A stretch of 64,000 bases of DNA from Archangiaceae bacterium (GTDB lineage Bacteria; Myxococcota; Myxococcia; Myxococcales; Myxococcaceae). How positions within the stretch are numbered: the first letter of the stretch is position 1; each line of letters begins with the position of its first letter. The position numbers and the translations under genes are program-made. The stretch lies in NCBI GenBank assembly GCA_016714225.1, contig JADJNS010000008.1, forward strand, positions 413,494 through 477,493. Direction: 5' to 3'. Shown in pieces: positions 16,846 through 25,976 of the stretch. The notes under the pieces were generated by a model that saw only the letters and a list, made by a program, of their open reading frames with translations, was not told where the DNA came from and did no database searches.

Positions 16846-18251
16846 CACAGGCTCGCGAGCCCGAAGGTGCTCGAGGCGATGCCGGCGGCGTTCTGCACCG
16901 AGATCAGCAGATCGTTGTTGTTGCGCCGGTTCGCCTGAACGATGCGCCCGGTCTGGAACTTTCCTCCGCCCTGGCCGGCGAACACGAACGGAATGTCGGT
17001 GAGGAAGTGGCCACTCGACGAGTTGCTCCAGCACTCCATGCCCAGCACCACCGACGCATTGTAGAGCGCCGTCTTGCCGCCGCCGTCGTCGATGCCCTTC
17101 ATCGCGGTGAGCAGGCCGGCGAACTTCTCGGCGTAGTACGTGCCCATGGTGTTGAGCCCCGCCACGTTGTTGCTGTGCTCGAGGGTGTGGTGCGCCTGGC
17201 TCACGCCGCGTGACGGGCAGCTCTGGCCGCTCGAGGCGCCCGAGAGGGTGAACGAGATCACCCGCGTCAGGTCCCACTCGAAGGCCAGCTTGATGAGCCC
17301 GATCATCGCGTCGTGCACCGGGCCCAGCTGGTCGAGGTTGTACTTGTTCGCGCCGTTGCCGGTCGGTCGCGCGCCGGTCGGGCAGGCCTGGCTCATGCCC
17401 GGTTGAGGTGGGGTGCCCAGCGCCGCCAGCTGCGCATCGGTGGCCGCCTCGACCTGCCGCCAGCCGTCGACCAGGCCGTCGAGCCGGCGCGCGTGCTCGG
17501 TGTCCATGCCCAGCACCCGCTTGGCGTCGGCGATGTCTGCCAGGCGAAAGTCCAACAGGCTCTTCTTGCGCTGCAGCGCGGCGCGCAGCTGCGACTGGTC
17601 GGCGCCCGGCTGCATCGAGGTGCCCGAGCACAGCGTCATCACCCGGGTCATCAGGGTGTCGTAGACCTGACCGGCGTCCTGAATCGGCTCGATCGCGTTG
17701 CCGTACTGCGAGTCGCCGGCCTGCCGTGCGCGGAACGAGATGTACCGCTGCCCCAGGCCGACGTTGTCGGCGTCCGAGTGCGCGCCGGCGCCGATGGTCA
17801 GGCTGGCGAACGGCAGCCCCAGGGTCGCGGGCTGCGAGCGGTACCGCTCGGCGATCACCTGATCGATCGACGGGAAGTCGGTGTACGCGTAGTACGAGTC
17901 GTTCTTCGAGTACTTGTACGCGTTGCCGGTGACGCAGCCCAAGAGCCCGGCGCCGTGCTCCTCCTGGTACCCGTTCGACTTCGGCGAGCCGCCGTGAATG
18001 CTCATGCCCTTGAACAAGATGAGGTCTTGCGCGTGCGGCTGCAGCGGGGCGATGGGGGTGCCCGCCAGCGCGGTGATCGCCGAGGGGTTGGTCGAGGCGG
18101 GGTGAAACGAGCCGCCCTTGAAGAACATCACGAAGCGCGGCGCGGCCGAGAACGAGCCGCCGGCCACGTAGCCCATCGCCCGCGCGATCGGAGTGAGCGC
18201 GAAGCCGAGCATGCCGAACCGCTTGAACAGATCTCTGCGTGAGAGCTTCAC
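16827..18251 (-). CDS. DUF1552 protein with twin-arginine signal (copy 1)
   Basis: A 474-residue exported protein of the DUF1552 family. The N terminus KLSRRDLFKRFGMLGFAL is a twin-arginine signal (SRRxLFK), implying export in folded form. Family features are FVMFFKGGSFHP, a central DTEHARRLDGL helix region and the C-terminal VLGMECWSN, PFVFAGQGGG and GRIVQANRRNNNDLL blocks. GTG was taken as start, and a TTG one codon upstream is also possible. It lies 8 bases after the DUF1592 gene on the same strand, the usual arrangement of this pair. The biochemical role of the pair is not established. Relatives occur mainly in Planctomycetes and myxobacteria. Confidence 0.85.
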   Translation of the reverse strand: MKLSRRDLFKRFGMLGFALTPIARAMGYVAGGSFSAAPRFVMFFKGGSFHPASTNPSAITALAGTPIAPLQPHAQDLILFKGMSIHGGSPKSNGYQEEHGAGLLGCVTGNAYKYSKNDSYYAYTDFPSIDQVIAERYRSQPATLGLPFASLTIGAGAHSDADNVGLGQRYISFRARQAGDSQYGNAIEPIQDAGQVYDTLMTRVMTLCSGTSMQPGADQSQLRAALQRKKSLLDFRLADIADAKRVLGMDTEHARRLDGLVDGWRQVEAATDAQLAALGTPPQPGMSQACPTGARPTGNGANKYNLDQLGPVHDAMIGLIKLAFEWDLTRVISFTLSGASSGQSCPSRGVSQAHHTLEHSNNVAGLNTMGTYYAEKFAGLLTAMKGIDDGGGKTALYNASVVLGMECWSNSSSGHFLTDIPFVFAGQGGGKFQTGRIVQANRRNNNDLLISVQNAAGIASSTFGLASLCQGPII

Positions 18252-18259
18252 CAAGGGCC

Positions 18260-19827
18260 TCAAGTTCGGGTGGAGAAACGCGGAGAGGTGCTCAAGGTGC
18301 GCAAGAGCTTGAGCAGGTCTTGCTCGTCGTCGTGGGCGAACCAGAAGAACATGTCGCGCATCAGGGCCGCGTCGCCGGGCTGCTCGTCGCGGCCGAGGTA
18401 GAAGCGGAACAGCTGCTTCACGAAGCACTGCTTGAAGCGCGCCGACGAGGTGATGGCCTTGAACGCCTCGGTGGGCGACGAGGTCTCGAGCGGCCCCTCG
18501 TCGAGCCAGGGGATCTTGACGTGCGCGTCGATCGGCGCGCCGTCGTCGGTGGTGCGCCAGCGGCCCAGCGCGTCGTAGTTCTCCTGCATGAAGCCGAAGG
18601 GGTTGATGTACGCGTGACAGCCCTGGCAGCGCGCCGGCGTGGTGGCGGTCTCGACGCGCTCGCGCTCGGTGGCGCCGCCGTCGGTGGGCAGGGTGGTGTT
18701 CGCGTCGGGCGGAGGGTTGCCCAAGTCGATGCACATCACCTTGCGGGTGAAGAACACCCCGCGCTTCACCAGTCGGGTGGTGGTCGGGCCCGAGTGCGAG
18801 GCGATGGTGGCGGCGGTGGTGAACACGCCGAGCCGGTGCGCGTCGGGCGCGTTGGCCGGCACCGCCTGGGTGATGTCTTTCAGCGTGGGCGTGCTCTTGC
18901 TCAGCGCCGCCTGCAGAAAGGCGAGGGTCTCGGCGCGCGCGGCGGCCGCGAACGCCGGGGTGAACTCGGGGAACACCGCGGGCGAGAGGGTGAGCTCGTC
19001 GGCCTCGCGAATCTCGAGCCACGCGACGAAGAACCGCATCAGCTTCTCGCGCGCCTGGGTCGAGGCGAGCACGCGCTCGAGCGCGTCGGCGGCCGGCATC
19101 GCCGGGTCCAACCCCAGCGCCTGCGGAGGCGCATCGGCGAGCGTGTAGGTGAGGTTCTGCAGCGCGAGCGGAGAGAGAGCAGGGCGCCGGTGGCGTCGGT
19201 GCTCACCTCGTCGCGAAACACGTACGCCGGCGCGGCCAGCGTCACGTCGACCAGGTCGGCGGTGGCCTGCGGCAGGCCCACCGAGGTCACGCTCGAGGTG
19301 AACAGGTCGGCGTACCGCTGCAGCTGCGCCGGCGCCGCGGCGCCGCGAAACGCCCGCTGCACGAACGCCTTGGCCGCGGTCTGCTGGCAGGCGGTGGCGT
19401 CGGCGGCGCACGACACGACGCTCGCCGGCGACGCCTTCACGCGGGTCGCCAGCGCGGCCACCCAGCTCACGTACGGCGTGAAGCTGGCGTCGCTGAAGCC
19501 GAGATCGGTCGCGTACTCGTAGTTGGTGCGCAGCGGGTCTCTGGGCATGGTCGCCGAGATCGACTCGCCGAACTGGGCCGGCAGCAGCGCGCGGGTGGTC
19601 GCGTCGAGCTGCGCGCGCGTGAGCCGGAAGAGCCGCCTGGCGGGCGGCGTGGCGTCGTCGCCGGGGAAGTACTTCTGCGCCAGCTCTTCGAGCGTGGGGT
19701 CGGTGTGCTCGCGCATCGTCTGCCCGGGGTCGACGGGGCCACCGCCGCCACGCCCCGCACCGATCGCCGAGATCTGCCCCTCGCACGCCGCCAGCAAGAG
19801 AAGGACGAGTCGGAGTGAAGTCTTCAC
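18260..19827 (-). CDS. DUF1592-family lipoprotein (copy 1), frameshifted
   Basis: The first protein of the DUF1592-DUF1552 pair, roughly 520 residues after repair. GTG at 19827 gives MKTSLRLVLLLLAACEGQ with lipobox LAAC. An ATG 42 bases upstream is an alternative but adds a poor N terminus. DUF1592-like blocks are RLFRLTRAQLDATTRALL and the QRYADLF region. DUF1588/1585-like blocks downstream include FFTRKVMCIDLGNPPP, TPARCQGCHAYINPFGF (a heme-type CxxCH) and FKQCFVKQLFRFYLGR. The frame breaks at a (GA) tract at 19171-19179, and removing one dinucleotide joins GALLS to PLALQNLTYTL. It has one CxxCH only, with no N-terminal cytochrome-like domain, unlike copy 2. Confidence 0.82.
19171..19179 (+). 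repeat. GA-dinucleotide tract at a frame break
   Basis: The tract reads gagagagag on the + strand, inside the DUF1592 gene on the - strand. The upstream and downstream coding frames differ by exactly one dinucleotide unit here, so either a 2-base sequencing error or slippage at a short repeat explains the break. Confidence 0.7.
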
Positions 19828-20105
19828 GCCGGCCCTCGAGAGCAAGCGCGAAGCCACCCCTTTCGCCATCAGTCACGCAACCTTGCGAAGACCTCACGCA
19901 CCCGCCCGGTTGCGGGGGTGATAACGCCAGTGGGCACGCGCGCACCCGAAGTCGAACGGGGTGCCAGCGCCGCTGGAACGCGCAGCGCCGCATACTCCAC
20001 GCGCCAAGCAGCACAGCGCGCGCACCCATACGATGGAGCATCTGGGCTTGAGCCTCCGGCGAGCGGCAGCGCCCTTCGACATGGCTCAGGGTGCGCGGTC
20101 TCGGG

Positions 20106-21626
20106 TCACGCGGTCGCCCGCCGAACCGCGGCGAGCAGCTCTCCCGAGTCGATCAAGCCCGCCACCTGGGTGATGTCGCGGTGCAGCTCGCGGTCTTTGT
20201 CCAGCGGGGGCACCCGCTGCCGCACCGCCTGGTAAGCGGCGAGCGCGCCCTTGCCGGGCTTCACCGGGTTTCGGAAGTCGAGCGCGGCGGCCGCCACCAG
20301 CAGCTCGATCGCCAGGCAGTGGGTCGCGTGCTCCATCACCGATCTCGCCTTCAGCGCCGCGGTCATGCCCATCGAGACGTGATCTTCGCGCCCCGCCGAA
20401 GACGGAATCGAGTCGACGCTGGCCGGGTGCGAGAGAATTCGCGACTCGGCGACCAGCGCCGCCGAGGTCACCTGCGCGATCATGAACCCGCTGTTGAGCC
20501 CCGGGTTGCGCGCCAGAAACGGAGGCAGCCCCGACAGCGACGGGTTCACCAGCTGCTCGACCCGCCGCTCGCTGATCGACATCAGCTGGGTGGCCGCCAT
20601 CGCCAGCACGTCGAGCGCCAGCGACACCGGCTGGCCGTGAAAGTTGCCGCCGCTGACGATCTCGTCGCGATCTGCGAACACCAGCGGGTTGTCGGTGCCC
20701 GAGTTCACCTCGACCTCGAGCGTGCGCCGGGTGAACGCGATGCCGTCGCGGGCCGCCCCGTGCACCTGCGGCATGCAGCGCAGCGAGTAGGGGTCTTGCA
20801 CCTTGGCGCAGTTCGCGTGCGTGTCGACCAGCTCGCTGCCCTGAAGCAGCCGCCGCAGGTTCTCGGCACACGCCCGCTGCCCCGCGTGCGCGCGCACCTC
20901 GTGAATGTGCGCCTGAAACGGCTTGTGCGAGCCGAGCAGGCCCTCGAGGGTCATCGCCCCGGCCACGTCGTAGAGCTCGGCCAGCATCTCGGCCTTGAGC
21001 AGCGCCGGCACGCCCACCGCGCACATCGCCTGGGTGCCGTTCACCAGGGTGAGGCCCTCTTTCGCCTCGAGCTCGATCGGCTTCAGCCCTGCCCGCGCGA
21101 GCGCTGTGACCGCCGGCAGCCGCGCCCCTTCGAAGAACGCCTCACCCTCGCCGATGAACACCAGCGCCAGGTGCGCCAGCGGAGCGAGATCTCCCGACGC
21201 GCCCACGCTGCCGCGGTCGGGCACCACCGGCACCACGCCCTTGTTCAGCATGTCGAGCGCCAGCTGCAGCGTCGACCGGCGAATGCCCGAGTACCCCTTG
21301 GCGAGCACGTTGCAGCGCAGGAGCAGCAGCGCGCGCGCCTCGGGCAGCGGCAGCGGCTGACCCACGCCCGCGGCGTGCGACAGCAGCAGGTTGCGCTGCA
21401 GCTCCTTCAGGTCCTTCTTGTCGATGCGCACCTCGGCGAGCGTGCCGAAGCCGGTGTTGATGCCGTACGAGGGGGCGTCTCCCTGCGCGATGCGGTCGAC
21501 CAGCGCGCGCGCCCGGTCGACCTTCTCGGCCGAGGGGGCCGACAACTTCACCTGCGCGAGACCCGAGGCGACTTGAGCGATCGCTTCGAGGCTGAGACGG
21601 TCACCGTCGAGCTCGATGGTATTCAT
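20106..21626 (-). CDS. hutH: histidine ammonia-lyase
   Basis: Removes ammonia from L-histidine to give urocanate, the first step of histidine degradation. The protein has 506 residues, the normal family size. The MIO prosthetic group forms from the Ala-Ser-Gly in GSVGASGDLAPLAHL. Other signatures are SYGINTGFG near the N terminus, the KVQDPYSLRCMPQVHG block, NSGTDNPL, and the late SSAGREDHVSMG. The chosen ATG gives MNTIELDGD. An in-frame ATG upstream would overlap the promoter region. Other hut genes are not in the window, so it stands alone. It is divergent from the aspartate kinase gene with 38 bases between. Confidence 0.93.
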   Translation of the reverse strand: MNTIELDGDRLSLEAIAQVASGLAQVKLSAPSAEKVDRARALVDRIAQGDAPSYGINTGFGTLAEVRIDKKDLKELQRNLLLSHAAGVGQPLPLPEARALLLLRCNVLAKGYSGIRRSTLQLALDMLNKGVVPVVPDRGSVGASGDLAPLAHLALVFIGEGEAFFEGARLPAVTALARAGLKPIELEAKEGLTLVNGTQAMCAVGVPALLKAEMLAELYDVAGAMTLEGLLGSHKPFQAHIHEVRAHAGQRACAENLRRLLQGSELVDTHANCAKVQDPYSLRCMPQVHGAARDGIAFTRRTLEVEVNSGTDNPLVFADRDEIVSGGNFHGQPVSLALDVLAMAATQLMSISERRVEQLVNPSLSGLPPFLARNPGLNSGFMIAQVTSAALVAESRILSHPASVDSIPSSAGREDHVSMGMTAALKARSVMEHATHCLAIELLVAAAALDFRNPVKPGKGALAAYQAVRQRVPPLDKDRELHRDITQVAGLIDSGELLAAVRRATA

Positions 21627-21664
21627 GGCGGCGCGTGGTATAGCGCGCGGCCGCTTTTTCACCC

Positions 21665-22903
21665 ATGGCACTCATCGTTCAAAAGTACGGCGGTACCTCG
21701 GTCGGCAGCGTCGAGCGCATGAAGAATGTCGCTCGCCGGGTACTCGCTACGCAGAAGCAGGGTCACGACGTGGCGGTGGTGGTCTCGGCGATGTCCGGCG
21801 AGACCAACCGGCTGCTCGACCTCGTGAAACAGATCACCGACCGCCCCGATGACCGCGAGGTCGACGTGGTGGTGGCCACCGGCGAGCAGGTCTCCATCGG
21901 CCTGGTGGCGATCGCCATTCAGACCGAGGGCGGCAAGGCGAAGAGCTTTCTGGGCGACCAGTGCCGCATCGTCACCGACAGCACCTTCTCGAAGGCTCGC
22001 ATCAAGAGCATCGACGCCGACAACATTCACAAGGCGCTCAAGAAGGGCCACATCGCGGTGATCGCCGGCTTCCAGGGCGTCGACGAAGAGGGCAACGTCA
22101 CCACCCTCGGCCGCGGCGGCTCTGACACCACCGCGGTCGCCATCGCCGCGGCGCTCAAGGCCGACGCCTGCGAGATCTACACCGACGTCGACGGCGTCTA
22201 CACCACCGACCCGGGCATCTGCCCCGCGGCGAAGAAGCTCGACAAGATCAGCTACGAAGAGATGCTCGAGCTGGCCTCGCTGGGCGCCAAGGTGCTGCAG
22301 ATTCGCAGCGTCGAGCTGGCGATGAACTACAAAGTGCCGCTCTGGGTGAAGTCGTCGTTCACCGACGACCCGGGCACGCTGTGCTGTGAGGAGGACGAGA
22401 GCATGGAAGACGTCGTCGTCAGTGGTGTCGCGCTCGATCGCAACGAGGCGAAGATCTCGATGCTCGGTATTCCCGACGGCCCCGGCATCGCCTCGAAGCT
22501 CTTCGGCGCGCTCGACGAGAAGGCGGTGGTGGTCGACGTGATCGTGATGAACCCTCCGCGCGAGGGGAAGATCGACCTCACCTTCACCGTGGGCAAGGCC
22601 GACCTGATCAAGGCCACCGACGTGGTGAAGAGCCTCGCCAAGGGCCTGCGCGCCACCAGCGTCGCCACCAGCGGAGAGATCGCCAAGGTCTCGATCGTCG
22701 GCGTCGGCATGCGCAACCACTCGGGCGTGGCGGCGCGCATGTTCAAGGTGCTCGCCAAAGAGGGCATCAACCTCGAGGCCATCTCGACCTCCGAGATTCG
22801 GGTCTCGGCGCTGATCGACGCCAAGTACGGCGAGCTCGCGGTGCGCACCCTGCACACCGAGTTCGGCCTCGACTCGAAGACCCCGGCGAAGAAGAAGAAG
22901 TGA
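21665..22903 (+). CDS. lysC: aspartate kinase
   Basis: Phosphorylates aspartate to aspartyl phosphate, the entry step to lysine, threonine and methionine. The 412-residue protein has the catalytic N domain with VQKYGGTSVGSVERM and VSAMSGETNRLL, the nucleotide-site block GRGGSDTTAVAIAAAL and YTDVDGVYTTDP. Two ACT domains follow from about residue 265 (SMLGIPDGPGIASKLF and VSIVGVGMRNHSGVAARMF), so allosteric control by lysine and/or threonine is expected. The size matches class-III monofunctional enzymes. Its stop overlaps the GTG of the next gene by 4 bases. Confidence 0.95.
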   Translation: MALIVQKYGGTSVGSVERMKNVARRVLATQKQGHDVAVVVSAMSGETNRLLDLVKQITDRPDDREVDVVVATGEQVSIGLVAIAIQTEGGKAKSFLGDQCRIVTDSTFSKARIKSIDADNIHKALKKGHIAVIAGFQGVDEEGNVTTLGRGGSDTTAVAIAAALKADACEIYTDVDGVYTTDPGICPAAKKLDKISYEEMLELASLGAKVLQIRSVELAMNYKVPLWVKSSFTDDPGTLCCEEDESMEDVVVSGVALDRNEAKISMLGIPDGPGIASKLFGALDEKAVVVDVIVMNPPREGKIDLTFTVGKADLIKATDVVKSLAKGLRATSVATSGEIAKVSIVGVGMRNHSGVAARMFKVLAKEGINLEAISTSEIRVSALIDAKYGELAVRTLHTEFGLDSKTPAKKKK

Positions 22904-23283
22904 AGCGGCTGGGCGTCGCGCTGCTGCTCGCCGCCGTGCTCGGCGCGGGAGCGGTGGTGGCGCTGCGCTGGCCGTCTTCACGCCCCGCGCTCGACTGCGA
23001 GCCGTCGCAGGTGCACCTCGACGACGCGGGTGTGGCGCGCTGCGGGCCGGGGGCCGAGCTGGCGGCGAGCCAGAAGCTCACCGCCGGCGCGAAGCTCGAT
23101 CTCAACCGGGCGAGCGCCGAAGAGCTCGCGGTGATTCCCGGAGTGGGCCCGAAGCTCGCCCAGGCCCTCGTCGACGAGCGCAAGCGCCTGGGCGGCTTCA
23201 CCAGCTGGGAGCAGGTCGATCGCGTCACCGGCGTGGGGCAGACCCGGCTGCAGACGCTCGAGGCCGCGGTCGAGATCCGCTGA
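22900..23283 (+). CDS. ComEA-like helix-hairpin-helix protein, membrane anchored
   Basis: A 127-residue protein with an N-terminal signal anchor (RLGVALLLAAVLGAGAVVAL) and a C-terminal double helix-hairpin-helix. The hairpin block is LDLNRASAEELAVIPGVGPKLAQ, then GFTSWEQVDRVTGVGQTRL. ComEA proteins bind incoming double-stranded DNA in the periplasm during natural transformation. The anchor plus HhH layout fits, but no other competence gene is near, so uptake is only an inference. Start GTG overlaps the aspartate kinase stop (GTGA), and coupling is likely. Confidence 0.8.
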   Translation: MKRLGVALLLAAVLGAGAVVALRWPSSRPALDCEPSQVHLDDAGVARCGPGAELAASQKLTAGAKLDLNRASAEELAVIPGVGPKLAQALVDERKRLGGFTSWEQVDRVTGVGQTRLQTLEAAVEIR

Positions 23284-23339
23284 CCCTGGCGGGCGTCCCA
23301 AAACCCCTGGAAACCTTAGGCGCCTGATATAAGTGCCGG

Positions 23340-25946
23340 GTGCTCATTTCCTGTGAGAAGTGCTCCACCACCTACGTGCTGGATGACAAGCTCATCCCCG
23401 CACAGGGAGCACCGGTTCAGTGCACGCGCTGCGGCCACGTCTTCATGGCCCGCGTCAACGCCGGCGAAGCGGCTGCCCCTGCCACCAACCGCACCCAGAT
23501 GTTGGGGGTGCCCGGGGCGGTCGGCGGCACTCCCGCGGGCGGCACGGCGGCTCCCACCAACAAGACGGTGATGTTCGGAGTTCCCGGCGCCGAGCCGGTC
23601 GCGCCGCCTGCGGGCAGCGCCCCTGCCGCCAGCCGCACCCAGATGTTCGGCGCGGGCGGGCCCGATGCTCCCGCCTCGGCGCCCGCGAACCGCACCGTGA
23701 TGTTCGGCGCTGCAGGCAGCGAAGCTCCTCCCGCCGGCGGCGCGGCGAGCGGCAGCCACGCGCCGGCGGTGCCGAGCAAGACGGTGATGTTCGGAGCCCC
23801 GGGCGCACCGGGAGCCTCGGAGGCGCCTACCGGCCCGGGCGCTCCGGCGAATCGCACCATGATGTTCGGCGTGCCGGGCGCCGACGCGCCAGCCGCGCCG
23901 GCTGCCGGTGCTGCGCCCGTGAACCGCACCATGATGTTCGGTGCTGGCGGCGCCGAAGCGCCTCCCGCCGCGCCACCCGCTGGCGGCCAGGCGGCTTCGC
24001 CCGCCAACCGCACCATGATGTTCGGCGCGGCCCACGCTGACCCCCCGGCAGCCTCGCCGCAGCCCGGAGGCCTGGGTGGGCTCGCGAACAAGACCATGGT
24101 GTTCGGCGCGCCCGGCACCGAAGGGGTGCCTGCTGCACCGGCCCAGCCGGCCAACGTGCGCAGCACGATGATGTTCGGCGCAGTGCCGGCGCCGGGCTCC
24201 GAGGGGCCCTCGCAACCGCCGCCGCCGCGCACCTCGAACACCATGATGTTCGGCGCGCCGGGCGCCCAGACTCCGCCCCCGCAGGCGCCGCAGCCCCAGA
24301 AGAGCTCGAGCACGATGATGTTCGGGTCCCCGGCCGCGAGCGCGCCCGCCGCGGCGCCGCCGCCCGAGCAGAAGAGCTCGAGCACGATGATCTTCGGCGC
24401 CACCCCGGTGGTGCCACCCGGGCCGGGCAAGTCGCCCAAGCTCACCGAGAGCACGGTGCGCATCGGCCCCGAAGATCTCGAGCGCATGATGCGCGAGCAC
24501 GAGGCGATGCAGCGCGCTGCGAAAAACCTCACCCCAACCGATTCGCCGGCGGCCTCGCCCGTCGAGCAGCGCCACAACAAGACCCAGATGTTCACGATGA
24601 CCGACGCGCCCGAGGGCGCGACGCCTCCCGCGGGCAACGACGCGGTGGCGCGTCAGAACAAGACCCAGATGTTCGCGCTGAGCGACGTGCAGCCGCCTGC
24701 GGCCGCGCCCGCCAGCGAGCTCTCGGGCCGCCGCCAGCGCGCGGCGCAGCCCGAGGTGAAGCCGGCTCCTTCGGACTCGTCGATTCTCGACACCTTTCCA
24801 CCCGACCAACCTCGGGCCGCGCTGCCGCCCCAGGGCGCCGCGCCCGCCGAGCGCGCGACCGACGTGGTGGCCGGCAACCCGCCCGAGGCGGCGGCCGGGC
24901 AGGGCGTCGAGCTCCCTCCCGAGACCCCCGACCTGATGCAGCAGCAGCCCGGGGCGAAGAGCCGCCCGGTCTCGTCGGTCGACGTCGACCCGGCGATTGC
25001 GCTGCGCGCGCAGGTCGCCCGGCGCAACCGCATCGCGCTGGTGTTCATCGCGCTGATCCTGGTGGCCGCCGCGCTGGCCGTGACGTGGAAGGTGTTCGGC
25101 AAGATGCTGCTCAACCGGGCGCCCCCCGCCGCCGCGGTCGAGGGCATGGAAAAGGCGCTCTCGGCGCTGCGCTTCGACGACTCGAAGTCGAAGAACGACG
25201 CGGTGGCGCAGCTGAGCACGCTGGTGCAGAGCTACCCCGACTTCATCGAGGGGCACGCGGCGCTGGTGACCGCGGTCTCGCTGCAGCTCGACGACGTGCA
25301 GCAGCGGGTGCGCCGCATCGAGCAGCTGGTCGAGCGCAAGAACTCGCAGATCGCCCGCTACAACCGCGAGAAGAGCCCGGCCAACTGGGAGACCCTGGCG
25401 CAGACCCAGGGCGCCCAGGTCGAAGAGCTGATCAAAGAGCACAAGCCGCTCTCTGAAGAGGGGCACAACCTCGATACCAAGGCCCGCGAGGCCTACAAGG
25501 GGCTCGAGATCGCGGTGAACCGCATCGGAGACCCCTCGAAGCAGGCGCGGCTGGCGGCGCTGAGGGCGCAGGCGCTGTTTCACGGGGTGAGCGGCACCGA
25601 TCAGGCGTTGGTGCTGAGCAAGCGCTACGAGACCCAGGCGGCAGGCGCGACCCCCGACGGGTGGATCGAGCTGGCCATTCCCGAGTACTCGGCCAACGCC
25701 CGGGTGTCGGAAGAGCTGATGGGGCAGGCGCTGCAGAAGCTCGACGAGCTGCACAAGCGCGACTCGACCTTCCTGCGCACCTACGTGCTCTCGGCACGGC
25801 TGCACCTGATTCGCAAAGAGCTCGACGCCGCCACCGCCGACCTCGACCAGGTGCTCTCGATGCGCAAAGACCACGACGTCGCCGCCGAGCTGCGCGAGTG
25901 GGTGCGCAAGCTGCCCAAGACGGAAGACAAAAAAGAAGCGCCGTAG
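23340..25946 (+). CDS. MJ0042-type zinc-finger membrane protein with T-x-M-F-G repeats
   Basis: An 868-residue protein. Residues 5-31 (CEKCSTTY … VQCTRCGHVF) form an MJ0042-type zinc finger found in many myxobacterial envelope and motility proteins. Residues about 50-355 hold 13 copies of (N/S)-(K/R/S)-T-x-(M)-F-G, each followed by a Gly/Pro/Ala linker of about 20-25 residues, and two looser NKTQMF copies follow later. A single membrane helix (about 560-585, IALVFIALILVAAALAVTW) divides the cytoplasmic N part from a 280-residue helical, TPR-like domain outside. The repeated threonine in one context could be a phosphorylation or docking site for FHA partners. This is inference. The start GTG sits at the zinc finger. 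Confidence 0.8.
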   Translation: MLISCEKCSTTYVLDDKLIPAQGAPVQCTRCGHVFMARVNAGEAAAPATNRTQMLGVPGAVGGTPAGGTAAPTNKTVMFGVPGAEPVAPPAGSAPAASRTQMFGAGGPDAPASAPANRTVMFGAAGSEAPPAGGAASGSHAPAVPSKTVMFGAPGAPGASEAPTGPGAPANRTMMFGVPGADAPAAPAAGAAPVNRTMMFGAGGAEAPPAAPPAGGQAASPANRTMMFGAAHADPPAASPQPGGLGGLANKTMVFGAPGTEGVPAAPAQPANVRSTMMFGAVPAPGSEGPSQPPPPRTSNTMMFGAPGAQTPPPQAPQPQKSSSTMMFGSPAASAPAAAPPPEQKSSSTMIFGATPVVPPGPGKSPKLTESTVRIGPEDLERMMREHEAMQRAAKNLTPTDSPAASPVEQRHNKTQMFTMTDAPEGATPPAGNDAVARQNKTQMFALSDVQPPAAAPASELSGRRQRAAQPEVKPAPSDSSILDTFPPDQPRAALPPQGAAPAERATDVVAGNPPEAAAGQGVELPPETPDLMQQQPGAKSRPVSSVDVDPAIALRAQVARRNRIALVFIALILVAAALAVTWKVFGKMLLNRAPPAAAVEGMEKALSALRFDDSKSKNDAVAQLSTLVQSYPDFIEGHAALVTAVSLQLDDVQQRVRRIEQLVERKNSQIARYNREKSPANWETLAQTQGAQVEELIKEHKPLSEEGHNLDTKAREAYKGLEIAVNRIGDPSKQARLAALRAQALFHGVSGTDQALVLSKRYETQAAGATPDGWIELAIPEYSANARVSEELMGQALQKLDELHKRDSTFLRTYVLSARLHLIRKELDAATADLDQVLSMRKDHDVAAELREWVRKLPKTEDKKEAP
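23487..24402 (+). repeat. 13 tandem T-x-M-F-G coding repeats
   Basis: The in-gene repeat block encodes the motif variants NRTQMLG, NKTVMFG, SRTQMFG, NRTMMFG, SSTMMFG and SSTMIFG at intervals of roughly 60-80 bases. Motifs are nearly constant, while the linkers vary in length and sequence but keep Pro, Ala and Gly. This indicates selection on the motif rather than recent duplication. Confidence 0.8.
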
Positions 25947-25976
25947 ACCGCCACCCAAAACCCGAGCTGAAGTTTC

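Noticed and set aside
19171..19179. Phase-variable switching at the GA tract (contingency locus)
   Set aside because: Four to five dinucleotides are too short for known phase-variable tracts, and similar breaks occur at non-repeat sites, so sequence error is simpler.
23284..23339. tatataag-like -10 box just before the zinc-finger gene
   Set aside because: gatataag lies only about 8 bases before the GTG start and no -35 is spaced for it, so it was not scored as a promoter.
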